Source: Blasia pusilla (taxonomy: Eukaryota > Marchantiophyta > Marchantiopsida > Blasiales). Taken from it: a stretch of DNA of 64,000 nt. How positions within the stretch are numbered: position 1 is the stretch's first letter; each line of letters begins with the position of its first letter. Location of the stretch: NCBI GenBank assembly GCA_050084515.1, contig CM114272.1:37386001-37450000 (forward strand), written 5' to 3'. Under the pieces are notes generated by a model, which was not told where the DNA came from, made no database searches, and saw nothing but the letters and a program-made list of their open reading frames with translations. Both the position numbers and the translations under genes were made by a program. Below, one piece after another: positions 58,731-64,000 of this stretch.

Positions 58731-60089
58731 ATTATGTCGTAGAGTATAGTGTGCTAATAGAGGCCATACCTTATGTAGGGCCGTAGTGTCTAGGTAGAGA
58801 TGCGGTTTCATACATAGGGTTGGGGGTAACTCCGTTGAGGTGACTTTTCTAGTAGGGCCCGCTCTTAGGTTGGAGGATATAAGGTGAGTGCACTCAAAGT
58901 AGGTCTTTCACAGATTTCACTCAAAGAACTAGAGTAGATCGATGGTAGCTTCGATCGTGGATCAGTAGGATCTGGTTAGGGATGATTGTGTACTCAGCCA
59001 TGGATGATCATGGCTTATGGCCTATGTTGGAGGTGTGAATCTGGTGCGTGGTTGGTTGGGAAAGAAGTTCCATGCTCAGAGCTTTCCAACGCGCTTTAGA
59101 TCGCCGGATTTCGTCAAGGGAGTTGGAAGTTATCAAGGATTGAAGATTCTGGTTCGTGTTCGACGGTTTTTTTGATGTAGAAAGCTTGGAGTGCGGAAGC
59201 TCTGTTGAAGTTCATCCAGATCGGGTGAGAAGTTCCTGTCGCTACTTGTATTGTGATCTCATGTGAAGCTATCTGCTTGAGTGTGTGGAGCATTGCGGAT
59301 TTCAGTGTGCATGAATGTGGGCGGAAGGGCTGTCGGATTTGCGATTTTGGAGGTGTATGGACGGCAAGTTTGTCTGATTTTTAGCTCGGAGTATAGAGCT
59401 CGGTTGTAGCTAATTTTTTGTGGAGAGATAGCTATGGTGGCCAGTTAAATTATGGTTGAAATAGATTCAATTTTGGTTGAGGATTTGTGGAGTAATTGCT
59501 AATTGAAATTTCACAGACTAGCTTAAGGTCAGGCTATGGTGGACAGTAGATCAGAGGGGCTGGTTGGTTGGTGACTCGTTGGTTGTTGGAGACTCCTATC
59601 CCATTGGGGGCACCCTGGTTGGGCCTCTCTCCAAAGAGGAGCATGGAAAAGCATGGCGAACAGGGCATGTCTCGAGCATTTCTCAGCGTGAGAGGCTTCG
59701 AGGTAGCTCGTGGCGAGTGGGCGTGAGAGGCGGAGCAAGGAGCAAGGAGCAAGCTTGCTTGCTTGGGCGTGAGGCAATTTTTGCAGGATTTGTGAGTTGA
59801 GTGTTGCATAACTAGTCACCCATCTTTGGGCTATTCTGCCTGGAAGACGCTTAACTGCTGAGTTCTTAACTATGTCAGTGTACACATTGGTGTAGCTCAT
59901 TTGGTGCTGTTCGGAATTCCATTTGCGATTGGAGGGTTGTCGTTGGACTTCCTATGTTTGGATCCCCTCCATCGTTGTTTCTTGCTTGCGTGCCCATTTT
60001 TAGGGTTGACGCTGATTTCCAGAGTAGTTTTACTCTTGTGTGCAACCGGTAGTGTCGCGCCCCTACTCTCCTTGAACGTCAATCTTTAG
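58731..60089. other. Unassigned repeat-like DNA
   Basis: No gene or RNA recognised. Open frames at 59529-60089 are short and lack domains. It may contain further retroelement debris. Confidence 0.35.
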
Positions 60090-61052
60090 TGTTGCGGAAG
60101 CGTACGTTCAGTAGGTCACGAACTCATCATCGATCTGCACCCAAACACGCTCTCTCGTTAGTCGGGTCTGGGCCAACCAGCGTTCCAACCCACCGAGTCC
60201 TCAACTCGGCGTCTCATCAAGCTCAACCTTCCTTAGTTCCTAGTTTCCAAAACATGGCAAGTCCTTCAAGACTTGGAACAGACTTCCTGGTTAGTCCACG
60301 GATCTGAAACGGCACTTGCGCGCCTAGCGATCCCAACTATTCAACGGTCCTCGGGTGAGTTCCGAACCGAGATCCAAGTAATTGAGTCACGGCATGAAAT
60401 CCAAGAGGGATGTCTAAAATCGCCTCAATGGACTTGGTGGAGGTTTTCCAACCCAACCCTCAAACTCGCGTTTCGTTCCATGGCCTTGAGCCGCCCCGCG
60501 GCGCCCAAAGTGGGGTTTGGGTTCCAAGCACTCTCGGAGACCTTCCCCTTTACTAGTACTTATGGGGTTCTCCAATAACCCCCCTTTGGAAAAAGAGGGT
60601 CGGGCCCTTCATTGTGGCCCTCAACCCGACTCCACTTACAGTCGTTTTCGGGTTCTTTCTCAGCCGCTGCTTATGCATTTGCAGCGATCTTTGGTGCGTT
60701 TGGACTGGCTCTCCATAAGCTTTCCAACGCACCCTTATTTGATCCAAACGCATCTTGGCGCTAAAAGTTATGGTCATAAATACAGTCAGAAACTCTCAAA
60801 CGCTAGTGGCGTTCCAAATCCGGATCTTTCCTTTGGCAACCCACTTCCTAGACTCAACTTCTTTCAAGTCTCATTCCGCGTTTGGTCTAGGTTTCTCAGT
60901 CGCGACCATAACATCTGAAACGCGACTCCTTGCTCGCGTCTCGTCTCTTGTCTCCTCTTTGAGACAACTCCAACGCGCAAACCATCTTAGCGTGAGCCCG
61001 CTTATGTTCCGATGTTCCACTTGGCACTTGTTTGGTCATGAGGGTCGCGACA
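60090..61052 (-). repeat. 3' LTR of the chromodomain Ty3 element
   Basis: Minus-strand LTR beginning TGTCGCGACCCTCATG at 61052, immediately after a polypurine tract. The end TTCCGCAACA at 60090 is my best guess for the CA terminus (963 bp); the partner LTR is outside the window, so this end cannot be confirmed. Confidence 0.55.
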
Positions 61053-61070
61053 CTCACCCCTCCTTTAGAG
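61053..61070 (-). promoter_or_regulatory. Polypurine tract of the chromodomain Ty3 element
   Basis: AAAGGAGGGGTGAG read on the minus strand, directly before TGTCGC of the LTR. Confidence 0.7.
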
Positions 61071-61743
61071 GTTGATGCCCTCATCAACGCAAACCTTTGT
61101 TATGTCAAGTCTCCTGGGCAGCCTACCCCTTGACATTGAATTGCGTTCTGGTGGCTAACCCGCAATTCCTCTTAGTCTCTAGTTGTCGCTTTGCCCCACT
61201 TAGAATTATTAGCCTCTGCTCTTTGATAAGCCTGGACTAGTTCCAAGGAACTAACCTATCAAATAAGCTAACTAAGTGTGCAACCTTAGACTCTTCTGAC
61301 TCATTCCTGTAAACATCACACATGTTTACCTGGTCCACAAATCGTACTACTATTGGGTCGCTCTTGTATTCGACTTAGGCGCGTCACTAAGTTTACTTAT
61401 GTGGCCACAAGTAACATCACCCCAAGCCCCAAGACAGACTTCATCTGCCCCGCCGATGCTAGGGCAAGCCCGAGTGTAATCCAACACAAGGTCCTGTTCT
61501 AGGTGCTTATCCACATACGAGCTCTCACCTCAAATACTCCTTGTCTGTCCTCTTGTCGTACATCCTAAGCCTATGATGAACGACTCATAGCCATGAACTA
61601 CCACATACAAATTGCAATCAACTCTGGTATCTAATCTCCAAATCCATACACTCCTTTATTGCAACACTAGCATATTCTAGTTACAACGGCCTTCGGCCCA
61701 AGATTCCACTGGTTACAAGTCATGTCTCTAGCTTCTCCACGTA

Positions 61744-62970
61744 CTAACATATGTGCTTCGCTTGTGTTCGCTTGAAGTCGCGCAACAAGTCTTGCGCGTG
61801 TTCCAAATCCGCCTCCGCAATCCAAGTCGCCTCCTTCACATGGTAGCCCTTCCATTTTACCAAGTATTCATACTTGTTGGCCCGACGCCTCGAACGTAAG
61901 ATGGTCTCCACCTCAAACTCCGGCTCTTCATTTATGATGACCGGGTGCGGTCTCACCACCTGTCTCCGCGCGAAAAGTCCATTATCTTGAAGATATTTCT
62001 TCAACAATGACACATGAAAGGTCGGGTGAATCTTGAACTCGTCCGGCAGCCTCAACGTGTACACATCCTCAAACGGGTTTGCCACAATCACATACGGTCC
62101 AGCATACTTGGCAGACAGCTCCGCAGACAACTCTTTCGGAAGAGTGAGGTTCTTTACACTCAACCACACTTGTTCTCCAACTTGGAATTGTACTTGGCGC
62201 CGACTCTTGTTAGCATGCTTAACGTACCTCATTTGAGCCTTAGCAAGACTTTGCCTCGCGCGCTCTTCTTGTTCTCGCATCTCTACCAACAAACCTTTTG
62301 CCGTCGCTTGTCGTGTTTGTGCCAATGTAGTACCCGTCGAAAGGGCTAGATCAAGAGGCCCTTCTGGCTCTCCTCGATTTGCCAGGAGAAACGGAGATTC
62401 TCCAGTCGCAGAATGCTTGGTCGAGTTATAGCAGTACTCCGCCATGCTCAGCCACTTGACCCAATCGTGTTGATCAGCACTGACATAATTCCTTAAGTAC
62501 TGATTCACGATAGAGTTTACCTTTTCAGTGTGTCCATCCATCTGTGGGTGGAAAGCCGTACTGAAACTCAGCTTGGCCTTAAACCTTCTGAACAAGTGCT
62601 TCCAGAAAGCACTGGTAAACTTTGGATCCCGATCTGAAACAATGCTCCTCGGCAAACCGTGAGCACGCCACCAGCTATCGAGGAACAGTTGCGCCGTCGT
62701 ATAAGCCGTTGCGGAATCCATTGTCGGCACGAATCTCGCCAACTTGCTAAACCGATCAACAATCACAAGTATAGCGTTGTATCCCTCAGATTCCGGAAGA
62801 CTCGTGATGAAATCCATACTCAAACTTTGCAAGGGTCCTTCTGGGATCGGCAAGGGATGCAGCAAGCCCTGTTTCTTATCATAAGAGACTCTATTCGCTT
62901 GGCAGGTCACACGCGTCTTCACATATTGAGCAACATCCTCTTTCATGTTGGGCCAAAAGAACCGCTTCAA
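61744..62970 (-). pseudogene. Chromovirus integrase core and chromodomain
   Basis: 408 open codons. The zinc-finger end reads RVTCQ where CVTC is expected, so one zinc ligand appears lost. DDE core: SMDFITSLPES, IVSDRDPKFTS, HPQMDGHTEKVN. The GPYVI segment of the C-terminal domain follows (AGPYVIVANPFEDVYTLRLP). The chromodomain lies at about residues 345-395: FEVETILRSRR, YEYLVKWKGYHVKEATW. Chromodomains bind methylated histone H3 and direct integration to heterochromatin. Confidence 0.9.
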
Positions 62971-63175
62971 CAGAACAACTAGCGTAGATTTCTCCTTTAT
63001 GTCCTGCCAAGGGTCCGTCGTGACACTCCGCTAACACCTTGGTTCGCATCCTGCCTTTCCCTACATAGATCCTACTCTGTTTGAACCTTAGTAAATCGTG
63101 CCTCAAACTTATGTTGGCCATCTTCTCACCCTGCTTCAACTTCCTCAGGTACTCCCCTGCGTTAGCATCCTTCAT
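62891..63175 (-). pseudogene. Chromovirus integrase N-terminal part (frameshifted)
   Basis: The tether and the HH half of the zinc finger (ECHDGPLAGHKG). A frameshift near 63000 separates it from the rest of integrase. Confidence 0.7.
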
Positions 63176-63193
63176 ATATCCTTCACGAATCCT

Positions 63194-63844
63194 TCATTCC
63201 AGATCTGTTTCTTTAGGGAACATTGCTCTTAAGACCTGTGTCGTCGATGGCATGTGTTTCTCCTTGCGACTTAACGCATCTGGAATCACATTATCTTTAC
63301 CTGGCTTGTGAATCAACTCAACATCCATCAGCGCCAAGGTATCATGCCATCGCAGTTGTTTCGGCGTCACTCGATCCTGGGTCTCAAAATACTTGAGTGA
63401 TATATTATCGGTGAATACTCGAATCCTGTGGACCCCTAGATGATGCCGCCACTTCCTCAAGCAATATACCACCGCGAACAACTCTTTCTCGTGAGTAGGC
63501 CATCTCCTTTCAGTATCACTAAGCTTCTTGCTCTCGTATGCCACCGGTCTCCCTGCTTGCAGCAACATTCCTGCGACCGCGAAATCACTAGCATCGGTAT
63601 GTACTTCGAACGGTTTGTCAAACTCCGGCAACTTCAACACTAGTTCCTGCGATAGAATCTGCTTCACTCGGTTGAATGCCTCATTAACTTCCTGGGTCCA
63701 AGTCGTGTTGGCAAACTTTGCTAACACGACTTCCAATCCGTGAGAGGTCTCACAATTTCCGAAAGGTTTTTCACATAAGTACGATAAAACTGCACCGCAC
63801 CTATGAACCTTCTCATCCCCTTTACATTGGATGGGGGTTCCCAC
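63194..63844 (-). pseudogene. Chromovirus RNase H
   Basis: TDASDFAVAGMLLQ (first Asp), THEKELFAVVYCLRKWRHHL (Glu), VFTDNISLKYF (Asp) and the typical end IPDALSRK. A TGA at 63195-63197 follows ETDLE. Confidence 0.85.
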
Positions 63845-63996
63845 TCGGCAATCGCTTTCACCTTCTCCATGTCTGGACTGACGCCATCTGCACTGACCAC
63901 GTGACCCAAGAATTTGATCTTACTCAAACCAAATTCGCTCTTCTCTACATTCGCGTACAGCTGATTTGTCCTTAGCTTAGACAAGACCGCTCTCAC
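63721..63996 (-). pseudogene. Chromovirus RT C-terminal part
   Basis: RT thumb/connection: LYANVEKSEFGLSKIKFLGH and MRRFIGAVQFYRTYVKN. Frameshift at the downstream side; the palm lies beyond the window. Confidence 0.85.
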
Positions 63997-64000
63997 ATGT

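Larger units (their letters stand above)
60090..64000 (-). mobile_element. Chromovirus-type Ty3/gypsy element, partial, cut by window end
   Basis: A conventional Ty3 element unrelated in detail to A/B/C. It shows RT thumb, RNase H, integrase, chromodomain, about 690 bp of 3' noncoding DNA (61071-61743), polypurine tract and LTR. The 5' half lies beyond 64000. Stops and frameshifts near 63730, 63190 and 63000 show it is dead. Confidence 0.88.

Noticed and set aside
1-64000. CRISPR arrays, rRNA, bacterial operon features
   Set aside because: None seen; spliced plant genes and retroelements show this is eukaryotic nuclear DNA.

Overview
This window is nuclear DNA from a land plant. The evidence is spliced genes with plant-type proteins (a reticulon-like protein, an organelle-targeted 5'-3' exonuclease, a heavy-metal-associated-domain membrane protein), AT-rich introns, Helitron ends of plant type and abundant Ty3/gypsy retrotransposons. 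I cannot name the species. The repeat load would suit a large-genome plant, and I have no marker that separates seed plants from non-seed plants.

Layout. A five-exon reticulon-like gene (minus, 711-2010) is followed by intergenic DNA. Then come two long copies of one unusual Ty3/gypsy family, element A (plus, 4688-14982) and element B (minus, 17793-27403), with older fragments of the same family around and between them. Next is a Helitron and tandem-repeat zone (28.1-30.2 kb), the six-exon exonuclease gene (plus, 30541-34429), AT-rich and C-rich low-complexity DNA with a 188 bp mini-Helitron, and a third, internally deleted family copy, element C (plus, 39617-47319). A six-exon HMA-domain gene (minus, 49005-53928), small inverted and direct repeats, and a degenerate chromodomain Ty3 element of a different lineage (minus, about 60090 to the window end) finish the window.

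The most interesting content is the A/B/C family. Its coding order is gag (two CCHC knuckles), a novel spacer domain, aspartic protease, a C5-cytosine DNA methyltransferase of DNMT3/DRM type, reverse transcriptase, RNase H, DDE integrase, and a C-terminal PHD finger. Its termini are not ordinary LTRs. All three copies have the arrangement A1 - internal - polypurine tract - B1 - A2 - B2, where A is about 520 bp and B is 128-129 bp. This split-direct-repeat layout is known from tyrosine-recombinase Ngaro/PAT-type elements, but here the element encodes a DDE integrase and is flanked by short target duplications. B1 and A2 are joined through two extra bases, like a retroviral circle junction. All three copies are inactivated by stops, frameshifts and deletions, and differ largely at CG sites, as expected for methylated DNA.

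The intron-exon models of the three host genes were checked by hand for GT/AG sites and for phase, and all three close to whole codons. Element coding regions are given as pseudogenes with approximate ends. No database search was possible.
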